A DNA stretch of 64,000 bases. It comes from Paragonimus westermani (Eukaryota > Platyhelminthes > Trematoda > Plagiorchiida > Troglotrematidae). Below the pieces are notes generated by a model. It was not told where the DNA came from, made no database searches, and saw only the letters and a program-made list of their open reading frames with translations. The stretch is from contig QNGE01000276.1 in NCBI GenBank assembly GCA_008508345.1, positions 28,144 to 92,143 of the forward strand, read 5' to 3'. How positions within the stretch are numbered: the first letter of the stretch is position 1; every line of letters starts with the position of its first letter. The translations under genes and the position numbers were made by a program. Of the stretch, positions 33,758 through 45,511 are shown piece by piece.

Positions 33758-33930
33758 CCTTTGTTTGCCGTGGGCTTAGCCTTGAGTACCAATCACGAGC
33801 CAGCCTGATTTTTACTTCTAATCGTTTCATTTAAAACTTGCTGGGTTTGTTTTCACGCTAGTTATACGTTTACCACTGAAGACAGTAGGCGAAATGAATT
33901 CATGTCGTAATTAGTGTCTTCTGACTATTC
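33758..33930 (+). repeat. Penelope 3' end in inverted orientation next to a minus-strand copy
   Basis: The plus strand holds the sequence that follows the ORF in the 24- and 29-kb copies. It ends in the perfect inverted repeat GAAGACA...TGTCTTC (33878-33884 and 33915-33921) around AGTAGGCGAA. The adjacent Penelope coding piece runs on the minus strand, so the two are head to head. Confidence 0.6.
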
Positions 33931-35190
33931 TATTCAAATGGCTAAAAGAGACTCAATGTTTCAAACCATGTCGTTGATTAAATGCAATTAATGTTGTGTT
34001 GTACGCGTACGGCATACTTTATCTCAAATGACATTCCAGGGGTGTATCACATCTTTAATGGTGAACCACTCAAAATTAAATGCAAGTTCCCACTAGAGAT
34101 AGACGAAAGCATGAAGACAAGTTTTGGCAAGTTTTGTACGCCACCTTTGGCTTGTCATCTAGCAACAATTCACAGAGGTAAAAGTGGTCATGTCTCCTCG
34201 CAGTTGACGTTACAGGTATCTTAGTAAACGTTTCCCAGTCTTGTTTCTAGTGAGAAACTAACGTTTCTACTAGTGTGCCGTGTTACATATAACATTCATA
34301 CCTTGTATTAAAGGTTTTCTGATAATGGCTTACGACCTGGGATGGCAGTCAATAATGATAATTTTATAACCAATATATCCCTTGATATGCTGACGGTGAG
34401 TTGACACTGGCTTACGGTTACTGTTGGGAACCTTAAATTTACCTATGGAAACGATTCAGTACGACATCGAAGTCGATCGGTACCACGCGGTCAATCGTTC
34501 CACGTCTTGCTGCCAAACACGCAAGATGGATCGATGATAATGGGACAGTTAGTTAACTTCGAATAGCTCGACTGAGGCTGGTAATTCAACTCTTCTGTAC
34601 ATCGGATGTTCAAGAAAGTAGTGAAAACAGTGATTTAAAACGAAATTAAATGGAACAGCAGTATGTACGCCAAAAGTGACAGTCCCCAACTGTGACTTCT
34701 CTTGGAAACCATATGTGTACTGTATAGCATAGTTTCAAATGATGTCAGATGAATCTCGAGCAGTGTAACCAATGCTGTTCAAAACAATGCAACAGTCGAA
34801 CTAAAAGCAGGGTGAGTATATAAGACGAATTACTTATCGGAAACAATTTAACCGTTACATCAGTGCGGAACAAAACTTGGGCGAGCTAACTAAACAGCAA
34901 GCTAGTGATTACATGAGCAGACAGTTTGATTGGTCGATAAGAAACAGAAGGTGGCCTTGAGGACTGGCGAGAGTCATTGAAATGTCTAGAAGTAGTCCAG
35001 TTGCAGCAAAGAAAGTCATCGCTGCAACAAAACAGTAATGAAAGCAAAGTCATAACCCATTAGCATATGGAAGAAGACATTGAATATACCAGATAAATAT
35101 GTGAATTAACACAGATCACACAAACGCCAAAGTAACTGTTCATCAACAAAGAGAGTATCGCCTAACGGAGCCAGGTATTAGATGTTAACA
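33931..35190. other. Stretch without recognisable genes
   Basis: One 80-codon frame with a real ATG (33982-34224, +) is not recognised. The rest is AT-rich and featureless up to the CTAT target duplication at 35191. Confidence 0.35.
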
Positions 35191-35194
35191 CTAT

Positions 35195-35500
35195 TGTTGT
35201 GAATCCAGAAGGCGGATGACACGGAGGTTGTCTTAATGGAGAAACCAATACACCACTTAAGTATCTCAGCGGGACTAGAAACAAAAACACTCATTCGCAC
35301 ACCGCACTCTTCTGAGGATGCTCCAGTCACTTTGGACACCATGTCTCAGTTGCATCATCTGGCGAAAGTCATTAAATGTCATTCTGCCTTCCAACGATCC
35401 TTCCCATATCTCTCCCGTATTTATCCCGCGGTCATTTAGATCCAAGCGGCTACTGAATAGTGGTGTGAGTAGCATGGTGAGACCGTCTATCCTCACTACA
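35195..35500 (-). repeat. 3' LTR (complete, 306 bp)
   Basis: On the element strand it starts TGTAGTGAGGATAGACGGTC at 35500 and ends GGATTCACAACA at 35195. Its length equals the solo LTR at 18234-18539. Confidence 0.93.
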
Positions 35501-35510
35501 CTCCTCCCCC
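35501..35510 (-). promoter_or_regulatory. Polypurine tract
   Basis: GGGGGAGGAG on the element strand lies directly upstream of the 3' LTR, where plus-strand DNA priming occurs in Ty3/gypsy elements. Confidence 0.8.
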
Positions 35511-36979
35511 GGCAAAGATTGTTCCAGTCGTAACAAAAGGCGTTCAGGTTCTCTTCGTTCTCTCGACGATTTGCGTGCCGGCCTCGGTGCTGTTGACACA
35601 CCTGGTGTGCATTCTCTTCTGATGGGAGTGTAGTACCATTTACAAAGTTGGCTTCCGTGCACTCGATGTTGACTTTCATCGTTCTCTATCAGATACACGT
35701 TCAACTACTACATACGGTCCCCTCCACTTCGCCAGCAACTTCATAGATCCGGGTCCTGTTACCCCCGCGCTCCGCCGGTCTCGGCATTTAACCTTAGAAC
35801 CAGGTTCAAACACAGCCCTTCGACCCGATAACCTCGCAGTTGATTGCTCCTTAGACGCTTTTTGTGTGTTTTTCAAGTTTCTGTTGGCAGATCTCCGAGC
35901 TTTCGCTAATTCACGCGCGCTCATCCGTCGGTCTCCCCATAAACCAATCTCCTGATCGACTGGCAATCGTGGCACGCGCCCATACATTAGCTCGAATGGC
36001 GACTTTTTCGTTGTCCCTTGCGGCGAACAGCGGTTGGCCAACAGAATCAATGGTAACGTTTCTTCCCAGCTTCCTCCTTTCGCAGCCAACCATTCCTTGA
36101 TTGTGCGATTGTTCCTCTCCGTCAATCCGTTTGATTGAGGATGATATGGAGTTGTGCGTATTTTCTTGACTCCCAAACGCTCCAAACAGTTCCGAAACTC
36201 CTCACTTTCGAAGCAGGGGCCTTGATCAGTCAATATGCTTCGTGGTATTCCGTGATCCGCTACGATATGCTCCATCACTGCCCTGCACAACGTGCTTGTG
36301 CGCTGATCGGGTATAGCGGCTGCTTCGATCCACCTTTTGAAGTGTTCAGTCATGACTACGATGTATTGATTTCCGGACGTCGTTACTGGAAAGAGGTCCA
36401 TCACATCAACTGACCACAGTTCTCCAATTTTACTGACCGGAATTGGTTGTGTGGGATACTCACTGGGGTGGTTAGTGCTCTTCACTAACTGACATTGCTG
36501 GCACGCCCGCACATGATTGTTAACGTCATTCTTCATTCCCAGACAGTATGTCCTTTGCTTCAGCATTTCGTAGGTTCGATGACAACCCGTATGAGCCAGC
36601 TGATGAAATTCTTTCACAATTGTCGCCTTCAACTCCGCCGGTATGACCGGGACGTTTATTTCCTCCCGCAGTTGGCGCATCAAAATTCCGGCACTATTCA
36701 ACCGCAAATCGGACCAGTGCATTCTGAAAGCTTTCAATTCCGGATTCACCTCGTCCTCTGGCGGTTGTCCTCCCGACAACAGTCGGTCAATCACCACCCG
36801 GATCGCCATATCCATCCTCTGTGCTGCTTGTAACTTTCCGGGGTCACTCTCCAGTTCGATACTGTTAACTCCGGTCACGTCCTTGTCGACCTCATCCAGG
36901 TGTTGCGTTCGGGAGAGCAAATAGGGCACACAGTTTTCCTTCCCGGCCACATGGCGAATTGTGAAGTCGCACTTCTGGA
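35504..36979 (-). pseudogene. Ty3/gypsy integrase region with C-terminal frameshift
   Basis: The 424-codon frame (36950-35676) continues the RNase H frame after one in-frame TGA near 36979. The HHCC zinc finger is visible (H116, H120, C150, C153: FHQLAHTG...CQQC). The catalytic triad is D182 (WSVDVMDLFP), D242 (LTDQGPCFES) and E278 (NGLTERNN), with the canonical 35-residue D-E spacing, so the core looks intact. A GPY/F-like KWRGPYVVVERV follows. A one-base shift near 35700 then moves the C-terminus into the frame NVYLIENDESQHRVHGSQLC, which runs into the LTR. The integrase inserts element cDNA into the genome. Apart from the frameshift and the single stop upstream, it is well preserved. Confidence 0.93.
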
Positions 36980-37593
36980 GTCATAATGCCCAACGAGCCA
37001 GCCTTCCTCGGTGGTCCTTCGCAGATTTAATCCACTCCGGTGGCTTGTGGTCGGTCTCCACATGGATACGTCGGCCGAGGAAGTACGGCCTCCATTTTTT
37101 CAAGGTCCATACGATTGCCAAACATTTCTTCCCTGTCGTTGAACAGTTTCGTTCAGCAGGACTCAGTGCAGGACTGGCGTATTCCACAACACCGTCCTCC
37201 TGTTTCAGTACCGCTCCAACTCCTACATCACTCGCATCCGTTGTGACAACGAAGCTCTGTCCAGTCACTGGCAATTTCAGGGTCAGCTGTCCTTTCTTCA
37301 TCAATCGTTGAATCTCGACGAACGCTTGATTGGCTTTCTGTGACCAATGAAATTGGCAATCCTTCCTCAGAATTTCGTATTAGGGACTCGCGAGGTAATG
37401 GAAGTTTTTGATGAAACGGCTGTGGAACCCAACGCGACCGAAAAACTGTCGCAGCGTCCTCTCCGAAGTTGGCACCGGAATAGTCTTGAGTGTCAGCAGT
37501 TTCTCGGGCAGTGGCTGGACCTCCCCCTGACCGACCTAGTGACCGAGCAGTATTACCGTTTGTTTCGCCAGTTGAGACGTAGAACTACTGCTT
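36980..37593 (-). pseudogene. Ty3/gypsy reverse transcriptase end (thumb) and RNase H
   Basis: Minus-strand reading from 37593: LLGH, then a stop, VGQGEVQPLPEKLLTLKTIP, FFGRVGFHSRFIKNFHYLAS, and a second stop. The clear frame 37304-36981 follows with QSFVVTTDASDVGVGAVLKQ (RNase H D and E region), LSPAERNCSTTGKKCLAIVW, and VETDHKPPEWIKSA. The block order is typical of Ty3/gypsy. RT palm motifs including YVDD are lost in the deletion that joins this segment to the 5' LTR at 37593/37594. Two stops in the thumb and one before the integrase make it non-functional. Confidence 0.92.
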
Positions 37594-37770
37594 CAGTCAC
37601 TTTGGACACCATGTCTCAGTTGCATCATCTGGCGAAAGTCATTAAATGTCATTCTGCCTTCCAACGATCCTTCCCATATCTCTCCCGTATTTATCCCGCG
37701 TTCATTTCGATCCAAGCGGCTACTAAATAGTGGTGTGAGTAGTATGGTGCAACCATCTATCCTCACTACA
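37594..37770 (-). repeat. 5' LTR, truncated
   Basis: 177 bp match 35324-35500 with seven differences. The last 129 bp of the LTR in element orientation are missing, ending at the internal deletion junction. Confidence 0.92.
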
Positions 37771-37774
37771 CTAT

Positions 37775-38985
37775 GGATTGGAGATGTATAATAGAAAAAT
37801 AGATGACGTTTGGATTATAAAATTCAATCAAAAACGTGGGCTGGTTATAACCTACAAGGTTCAACAAGTTAACGATCTGTAATCACACAAGCCTAACACA
37901 CTTCAGCAATTCAATATCACGCCACCAAACAATCAGAGTTGATAGCAACAGGTCATCACGTGAATCAAGAATACCTGGCTCCTTGACGCAACTTTGTGAC
38001 GCATGATATGAACAGGTGGACTTTGGTATAATCGCAATGTAAGATAGCTTTGTAGAATTTATTTTACAGAGTGGAAGCGTGAAGAAGTATATGAACGAAA
38101 TTGTGATTAAGGAGTCCTTAAAACGTTAATCTACACTCATTTATTCAGTAGTGTTGCATACACTCCGCATCTGTGTCGCGCATCGAGAATTGAAACTTGG
38201 AAAATGTGTAAAATGAACTGGTAACAGATGAATGTTTTAGTTGACTCTGACTGTTGATACGAGCAGAATTTTGATAGATATATGGTTATACTTCTGTACA
38301 TATTTCTTTGTGCGTTCCTTTTTTGTGTAGGGCTGTGACAAAAATACGCTGGACGGTCTATCTAGGTATGGAAAAATCAACAGAGGGGACGAGAACGATA
38401 CCTGAGTGAAACCACTGAAGCAGTGAACATTGAATACACTGAAACATCATTTTGAAAACACGTGAGCCTGTGGTAGTGGGCTAGGAGTGTTGCTAGGAAA
38501 CTTAGAGTCAAGACTGTCTCAGACTTACACTCGTCGAACAAAAGTCCTGACATTCCTACCTGGTTTATGGGTGAATCTAAAGACTGGTGATACGTTTCAC
38601 TGTAAACAGACCCTAACTGTGAAGCAGATCTGTCTACAAAGTGAATTTTTTCATCCATAATCGAATATTAACGTGAGGAAATCTGGTTCAGGCTATGGCG
38701 GGTTTGGTGGAGGAACTTCTAGAGTATCCTTATCGCTTTTACAAATGGCCCACCTCTGCCAATCTTTCCGCGTAAGGCATTTTCCTCAGCCTCATAACCT
38801 TTTAGTGGTCACTCTATGGACACCTTCAACAGGTGTAAAATATTTCTAAATTTGGATGTACTAGGCCGGTATGTTTATCTTCGGGATCGAGTGAGTTATG
38901 GATGCAACGAAGAGAAGGTTCCATGACCTACAAGGTTCGAAGTAATCTCCTTCTTTCAATCACTGATGCACATATCGTAGACAGG
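37775..38985. other. Stretch without recognisable genes
   Basis: A weak acceptor (TTTATTTTACAG) precedes 19 open codons at about 38069-38128. The 93-codon minus frame 38658-38377 is not recognised. Confidence 0.35.
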
Positions 38986-38989
38986 CCAT

Positions 38990-39560
38990 GATTGTCTCTC
39001 ACTACGGTCTGTAGTACGCTTACAAGATAAGTTTGGTGGAGCCCGGATAGTATTCAGCAAAACTTTGTTGAGAAGTGTGCACGACTTTGTGCATTTTGAC
39101 ACTAAACTCCAAGTTACTTACATATACTACTGGTCTGAAGAATTCAAAAAGTTCCATAGGAGTCTCGCATCCTTCAGACGCTGTAACTCGCTGGTGTCGA
39201 TGACCTGATAATGGTGGGTTCTTCAGGAACAAGAAGAATGATCAGCTGAGTTCTTAAGATTAATCTGCACACAACGCTGCTGTAGGTAGGAAGCCGGTCA
39301 AATAACTGTTCATTCATCCTGTTATTGAAGTAACTTGTAATGACATAGTCCGAATCCAGATCAGTGGATTTTCATCAAGGTTGTACTCGTGTATCAGGAC
39401 GAAATGATGAACTTTATCAAAGCCTCTGAAGAAATCATGATAAATCATATCAGTGGCAACTCTCACATCAATATTTGCCTTCCATAGTTCATGAGTATTC
39501 CCCCGCTTTGTAGCACATAATTATCCCTTTCGGAAGTCATGTCGCCCTTGATAATAGGCC
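38990..39560 (-). pseudogene. LINE reverse transcriptase relic
   Basis: The minus strand around 39460-39400 reads VATDMIYHDFFRGFDKVHHF, matching the first catalytic block of CR1-type RT (VDVIYLDFSKAFDKVHH). It continues as LDENPLIWI. Scattered pieces upstream and downstream (FNNRMNEQLF, FLFLKNPPL) fit the following fingers region, but frames break often. The FADD block was not found. It is an old inactive copy, about as decayed as the one at 30-32 kb. Confidence 0.6.
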
Positions 39561-40940
39561 TTAGTTTTGATGCTTTGACCGAGAGGGACTCATTCAGTAT
39601 GTTGTCCCCTATCTCGATGATCATCAAAAGCAAAGCTATTGGTTGTTAGTTGGCTGGATTATCTTTGAATGCGTGTGAGATTATGAATCGTTTAAAAGTT
39701 TCCGATAGAATTCCAGTTGATTAATAACGAGTAAAAGTAGTGCTATCGATTCTATCACAACAGATTATCTAGCATCTGAATAATTTTGCCAAAGAAAACT
39801 AGCAACTAGGAAACATTTTCCCGTGCAGAGTGGTTTTTTTAAAATATTCGTTCTGTGGTTAAATTACTCAAAGGTGTGTGTGGTCAAAACTACACTTAAT
39901 GAATATTGAAAAAGTAGCTTCGATGATTCCCCTTCTCGTCTCAACTTGGGACTGCTCTTTCGGGTCGGAACAAGGTTGCTGCATGTTCAGTGGGCTGTGT
40001 ATTCTAATGATCCTAGAGTTTAGTTAGAATGTCTAGTAGAACACAAAAGGTACGATTAAGTGTGTATGATGCTCGATTAAAATCAACCAAATCACCACCC
40101 ACTCATTACTGGTGCATTATCTGACCAGCATTTCCAGTTCACACTTGGTTAACTAATACAAATCAAAACGGACTAGGTGTTAAACGCACGGCGATATAAA
40201 ACATGATGCTAACACTCACATGGCATTCTGTGAGTTAGTTTAAGTGGTTTGTCCATCTTTTGAGTACGGTTTCAACGCTTCTATGTCCGTCAAGCTGTTC
40301 AACGTGTAACATTAGAAATGAGTTCCTCCATGGAATGCCAGTGAAGTTGTTCAGAATACGTGACAATGTAACTAACAAAATGTTCACTGAGAAACCATGA
40401 TCAGAGATAGACGATATTATTGACTTTGCTATCTAACAGCAAATGTGAAATGTCGTTAAAAGAGCGTTCACGATCCAGCACGTGAGGTTCGTGTTTTTTC
40501 ATTTATTGCTAAAACCAGTCAAACCATATTAGTTTGCGCAATGCTCCAAGACCTCTAATATACCTGAAATGTTAACGATACGTTATAATTCATCTTAATG
40601 ATAGCCCGGTTTGTAACTGGTTGCCGCAATGCCAAATTAACTTGGAACGTCCAGAAGACACTAAGCAAGATATTTGTCAAATTTTTTAACATCATTTTCA
40701 TCGAAGTTGTTGTAAGTCCATCAAACTTGAATTCAGATTCAGTTTAACATCAACATCTTTACATTGGACTGTATGTGACATCTCAGTACAGCCATTTGCA
40801 ATGTCACTGTGTACGCGTGATGTCAGTGAATCAGGTTTTTTTTCCATACCTAGGACAAAGCCTCATGGTGGCTCCGAGAAAAAGGACAATCACAAACAAG
40901 TTAACATTTACAAATGAGTAGTAGGCAATTTTTCCTTTGA
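39561..40940. other. Stretch without recognisable genes
   Basis: AT-rich, no frames above 60 codons, no recognised repeat. Confidence 0.4.
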
Positions 40941-40944
40941 GTAT

Positions 40945-41165
40945 ATTAAATATCACTCACAACTGATCGCAGGTGTCGTATTCTGATAGACTTGCCAGGC
41001 AACTCCTTTTCGAAAGAGGCATTAGACCTCAGTTTCTTTCCCATCAGAGCTCATCAGTCGTGTGTATCCTTGCCATGGCCGACGGTAGAACTCTGGACAG
41101 ACTTTCATTAGGGAACCTTGCTTACCACTGCTCTACTGAACTCACCTCAAACACGACTTAATCAT
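40945..41165 (-). repeat. Dispersed SINE-like repeat carrying a hammerhead core, copy A
   Basis: Aligns by eye with 52795-53000. Shared blocks include ATCACTCACA, TTTCGA.AG..GCA.TAGAC.TC, AGCTCATCAGT.GTG, TATCC.TGCCA, and the distal CACTGC...ACTGA.CTCAC. The repeat is about 210 bp, in the size range of SINEs. Strand is given for the ribozyme. Insertion boundaries could not be fixed. Confidence 0.65.
41019..41063 (-). ncRNA. Degenerate hammerhead ribozyme motif
   Basis: The minus strand reads CTGATGAGCTCTGATGGG, then AAAGAAACTGAGGTC, then TAATGC. The core CUGAUGA, the stem II 5' strand GCUC, GAAA, a very short stem III closed by A-U and C-G, and the cleavage triplet GUC are all present. Stem I has lost about half of its pairing and the stem II 3' strand is mutated, so this copy is probably inactive. 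Confidence 0.55.
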
Positions 41166-43565
41166 CATATATAAATCCTCAACCCTTGTTAAGTTAATGT
41201 TTATACAATAGAAACTAAGTGGAATTCCTCGGCAATAAATCCAGGCAAGCGTAAGATTTGAGGCAGTACATTAGACTTGCTTAAATCAATCAAGTAGAGA
41301 AGAAATGTTTCACACTGAAATAATATAACTGTACGTGTATCTCGTTCATAAAAGCAATTGTAGTGCCGAATTCTCTTAGTTTCGCCCATAGTTGTCAAAT
41401 GAATGGATCGAAAAATGAGAGCAATGGGGAACACAGTGTGTGACCGGAAATGGCTCCGAAGGATTCAACCAACTCTGAGGAGTAAAGAAACTCCAGTGTG
41501 TTCCAGGAAAGATGACAATAAGTGATAGCAGAAGAAAAAATGAAACCAAAAAAAGAATGAATGATTTTTACACTTCACTAGAAAACAAAACAATATTTAG
41601 TTCGATATTTTTAACATAGAAATGCTTTTGAAATTGATCATTACTAAAAATAAGCCCAAACAATCGATTGCCACATCATAGAACATAGTACAAAATCTTG
41701 AGTTTTTTGAAAAACTATTCTCATTCTAGTCTGTGGTAGACAGTCCCAAATGAGTGATATTAGGTTACAAAAAAGTATAAATTCTGTAATGTTTAACAGC
41801 AGTCACTACCAACTTGTAACTCAGTGTGTTACGTGGTAGAAAATAGTTAAAGAAATATTGATATCTCTTTGTCGAGTTAATTAGGAGGCCAAAATTTAAC
41901 AGCCTATTGTTTATTCACATTGTTTGACCACATAAAACATCAAAGCCCTTTACAGTGGTAAGCATGAGAATTTTCTATTGACCTTGATTAAAAACGTACT
42001 GGCCTTACTTTTGTGTACTGGACACCACCAAAGAGTGCATTGGTAACTGCCGTGGTATCAGTTTTGTTACTAATTTGGATGAAATCTGACGGGAAAATCA
42101 TTTATGAACCGGTTGGAACTCAGAGCGATTGAACGAATCCTGTCATTTGGTCTGAGATTAGTGGAGGGTGATAGGGGTAAAACTCCACTGAACTTGAAGA
42201 AATTCTAAATCTTTACAAACTTGATCTACATGTCCACAAAGTCGTGATCAATGTAACAGGCGTATAATTTGCTAGTTTAATCAAGTGAGTTGAAAGCAGC
42301 GTCACATGTTGGTAATTTGATTGCGCCAACGCTTTTGTGTGTACCATACCTTCGAATAGTGGACCAACAGCTGATTTTCAAGACTGAAACTTAATCAGTC
42401 GAATGGTAAAACTTTTGTGACTTTCATATAGATGTGACACAATGCATTTCGTGTTGGGATCATACGGATGTATAGTATTTACCACGGTGATTCGGTCGAC
42501 GCATTTGAGCTGAATGACCGTAGTAGTCACTGGCTTCCGGTGGACACCTGGAACGTGTTACTTAGACATTCATCGTATAGAAAATATGAGGTCAGGTTCT
42601 GTTGGAGAAGTCAAGCGTCAATTATCATCAGTTCACTCTTCCGCTTCAAGCCACACATCCCCCTTACTGTTTGCTTGCTCGATTATCGGGGTGGCTGAAA
42701 GTTCTGTAAATTGATTATCGACGAAAACAAGTGTACTATTAACACCGTTTTTCCTCTTTCGGTTCAGGGTAAACCATAAGACAATCACTACTTGATCAAT
42801 GAGTCAATTTTGTTCATTAACAGACTCAGGTAGATTCCATACAACAATGCAGTTAGAGGTTGCTTCGAAACCAGTCACACAAATGCATTTTGTCTGCATC
42901 GTTCACGTTGCTGTTCACTTTTGATGATCAGAACGGCTCTAGCAGTCTGGCTCATTAGACATATATTCTGAACGATTATCTCAGTTTATCATCAAACTAG
43001 TGTTAGCACACTGTTTTTTCACACAAGAACGAAATCCATTCTCGTCCTGTTACATCAAGCCTAACGAGGGAGCCTACATTTTATGAAGTGATATGCACGG
43101 CCCAACTGTATTCTTTTTGCTCCTAACACCAGTACTCTTAAAAGCTGACAAACTCCTTATTCAGGTGTTTGTCACGATGTTTTTCTGTCACCGCAGATGC
43201 AACTGGTCACAGTGAATAAAATTTGTGCTTGGCCGACCAAACTATCCCAACAATTACAATAATCCCTTCACTCTATCAAGTGAGATACACGGTGCATCTA
43301 AAAACCTTGAGCTAAAATCGGAATGTTTGAAGCTAATTAGTTTGTACAGCTGACTTTATTTTACTCACGACAGCCCAAACAAATGTAAAAAACAATTATA
43401 TCGGTATTATTTTGCGTAACTCACAAGCAAACGATCTTAGTTTTCAACATGAAGTTTTATCACAATACTACCGTGAATCTGAACAAATTAGCAGAGTGCA
43501 ATTCAACGGTCTCAGCGGTTTTGATCATCATATCATTACTTGTAAACCGATTGCAAGCTACCACC
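41166..43565. other. Stretch without recognisable genes
   Basis: AT-rich DNA. Frames at 41201-41434 (-) and 42468-42714 (+) are not recognised and lack splice signals. Confidence 0.35.
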
Positions 43566-43569
43566 GAGG

Positions 43570-43747
43570 ATGTCAACCATGATGTTCATATCGGACACAG
43601 TGTCAGAAACAAGCGAAATTAACAATGTCCCAAGAGCGGCGAGCACGTGTACTACGAGTTCAAACTTCAACAGTGGCCCGACAACTTTCCTGTTATCAAT
43701 CAGAGGGACACAGCTTGATGGAAACTTCGGCTTTTGGGAAGAAACAG
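43570..43747 (+). CDS. Candidate first coding exon of an unknown two-exon gene
   Basis: The ATG at 43570 opens a frame (MSTMMFISDTVSE...) rich in Ser, Thr, Asn and Gly. It reaches a donor site ACAG|GTGACA at 43747/43748 after 59 codons plus one base (phase 1). An upstream stop at 43543 fits a real start here. The exon at 45512-45672 has a strong acceptor and exactly the matching phase, and its peptide has the same S/T/N-rich character. Joined, they would give a 112-residue protein with no domain I recognise. No signal peptide or membrane segment is obvious. The phase match alone has a one-in-three chance, so this is only a hypothesis. Confidence 0.35.
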
Positions 43748-45511
43748 GTGACAGGAACGATTAAGACACAAGTTACCCTTTGATGATCCCAGAATCTTGT
43801 GGTTATTGAATAACCTTTCTCTTGAAGGGTGCCTTTATCTTTAATCGATAGCCGTAAATTTTATCTGAAACACTCTTTACGGATTAATGGTCATTGTGTG
43901 ATAGGTAACTGAATCAGAGGCGGGTTCATTTCAACCCTCGATGGGATATCTCAACCTGGCGGTAAGCTATGTTCAAAGTCCAAAGTGACTGGATTGCGGA
44001 CAACACGAGTGACAGAAGGAACCGTAGCTCAACAAAACCGAATCAACGGAAGAGGAATGTCATGCAAAAACCTATGACAGAAGGCATCAGCTACACACGC
44101 AAATCGGAAAGAAATGCGTACGATGAATGAGTGGAAACTGCCGCTACGTTGTGGATTGGGATTCCAGTTTACAAACGCAAACAGACGTGCGGTGTAGAGA
44201 CGAGCGTGCTGAACAATAAAGGTTATGCTTTGTCAATTGATTTTTGTCACAATAGTGTATAAATGGATGATGTAAAGATCGGAATTCAACTTTTCGTTCA
44301 GACGAGGATCGGTCCTAGAATTAGGGAAAATAGCGTCCCAAGTATGTCAACTCATGGATGTGGCGAAATTACGGTAGCAACGATCAAATGCGAGCAGTGT
44401 TCGACTTGAAGCACTTGGATCAGCTGTGTGATTTTGAACACTTCCAACCAAATTTACTTTTCTTTAAAGGAAGCGCTAAGGTTAAACCTACACTGTGTCT
44501 TTCTTTCAAACAAATGATTGCGTGAATTCCATCCGATGTAACAACACCAGTACATCAATAATACGCAATTCACGTATAAAGTTTGTAGAATTGTGGTGAT
44601 CACATTATAAACCAAACAGGATTAGGACACGAGTGGTACTCATTCCGATTCACGGAATCCTCGGGCCGAAGAAAAACCAACACAAAACTACGTCAATGCA
44701 ACTCATAAGAGTGGACTGCTAAAACAATCCAACTCCAAAGATCAATGAAGCAAAGTAACTGAAGAACCTGTAGACAACACTTGTTTAGAAATTCACAGAA
44801 CTAAATTAGATCGTCACCTGAAATGAGCGAGTCAGGTCACTGGGCTAAATTCTCGCGAGTTTTTGTGGGGAATTAAACGTTTCACATAATTTTATTGGAA
44901 AATTGGAAAGATTTCTAACCACAACCCCGCAAACATTAAGTCAGTGAAAACCGTATTTGTAAGAAAAAACAGTGATCATTTGGTTTGTTTATCATTTTTT
45001 ATCACATCATTTTGTTTCTTTAAAGGTGGGCTAATTACTAACACGTTGTAGTGATTGTAAGATAGTACACTCAAGCGAACGGACGTCAGTAAAGTTTGAG
45101 CTCATCAATCAATTATGGTTTGCTGGTTCCGGTGTTTGTGAACTCCCTGACGAAACCGTAAGTATCGATATTGATTAGAACGTATAAACCAACGTGCAAC
45201 TTCATATTTAAAAAAAGCCAATGAGATTATATGCGTCAAGTGGGCCAGGGAACGCCTTGTTCAGCCGATAGTTATCAGTACAAAGTTAAAAGGGGAGCAG
45301 GTTACCTCAATGAGAATGTCCATCCGAAAGCCTCTTTGATCGTGTGTACCGGTCAGTCAATAAAAATCCCCAATAAAAAACAATACTGAAATTACTCCAC
45401 ATGCAAAACGACAGTATTTCCTGGTTTGGTAAGGAAACGAAAGTGAACTGGGACTGTTCGAGCAAAGAGTTTTGGGAGAACCAGAAAGTCTCTTGACATT
45501 TTTTTTCACAG

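Larger units (their letters stand above)
35195..37770 (-). mobile_element. Ty3/gypsy LTR retrotransposon, internally deleted copy with CTAT target duplication
   Basis: The element runs on the minus strand. The complete 3' LTR is 35195-35500. A polypurine tract (GGGGGAGGAG) sits immediately inside it at 35501-35510. The truncated 5' LTR is 37594-37770. CTAT occurs directly outside both ends (35191-35194 and 37771-37774), as expected for a 4-bp target duplication, so this is a single insertion. Between the LTRs only the end of RT, RNase H and integrase remain. A deletion removed the last 129 bp of the 5' LTR, the primer-binding site, gag, protease and most of RT. The LTRs differ at 7 of 177 aligned bases, about 96% identity, so the insertion is fairly recent relative to the other elements here. 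Confidence 0.92.

Noticed and set aside
35864..36924. Several plus-strand frames (78-112 codons) over the gypsy element
   Set aside because: All are shadows of the minus-strand integrase frame.
43980..43993. CCAAAGTGACTGGA, a 14-base match to the gypsy LTR
   Set aside because: The flanks show no further similarity to the 306-bp LTR, so this is probably coincidence.
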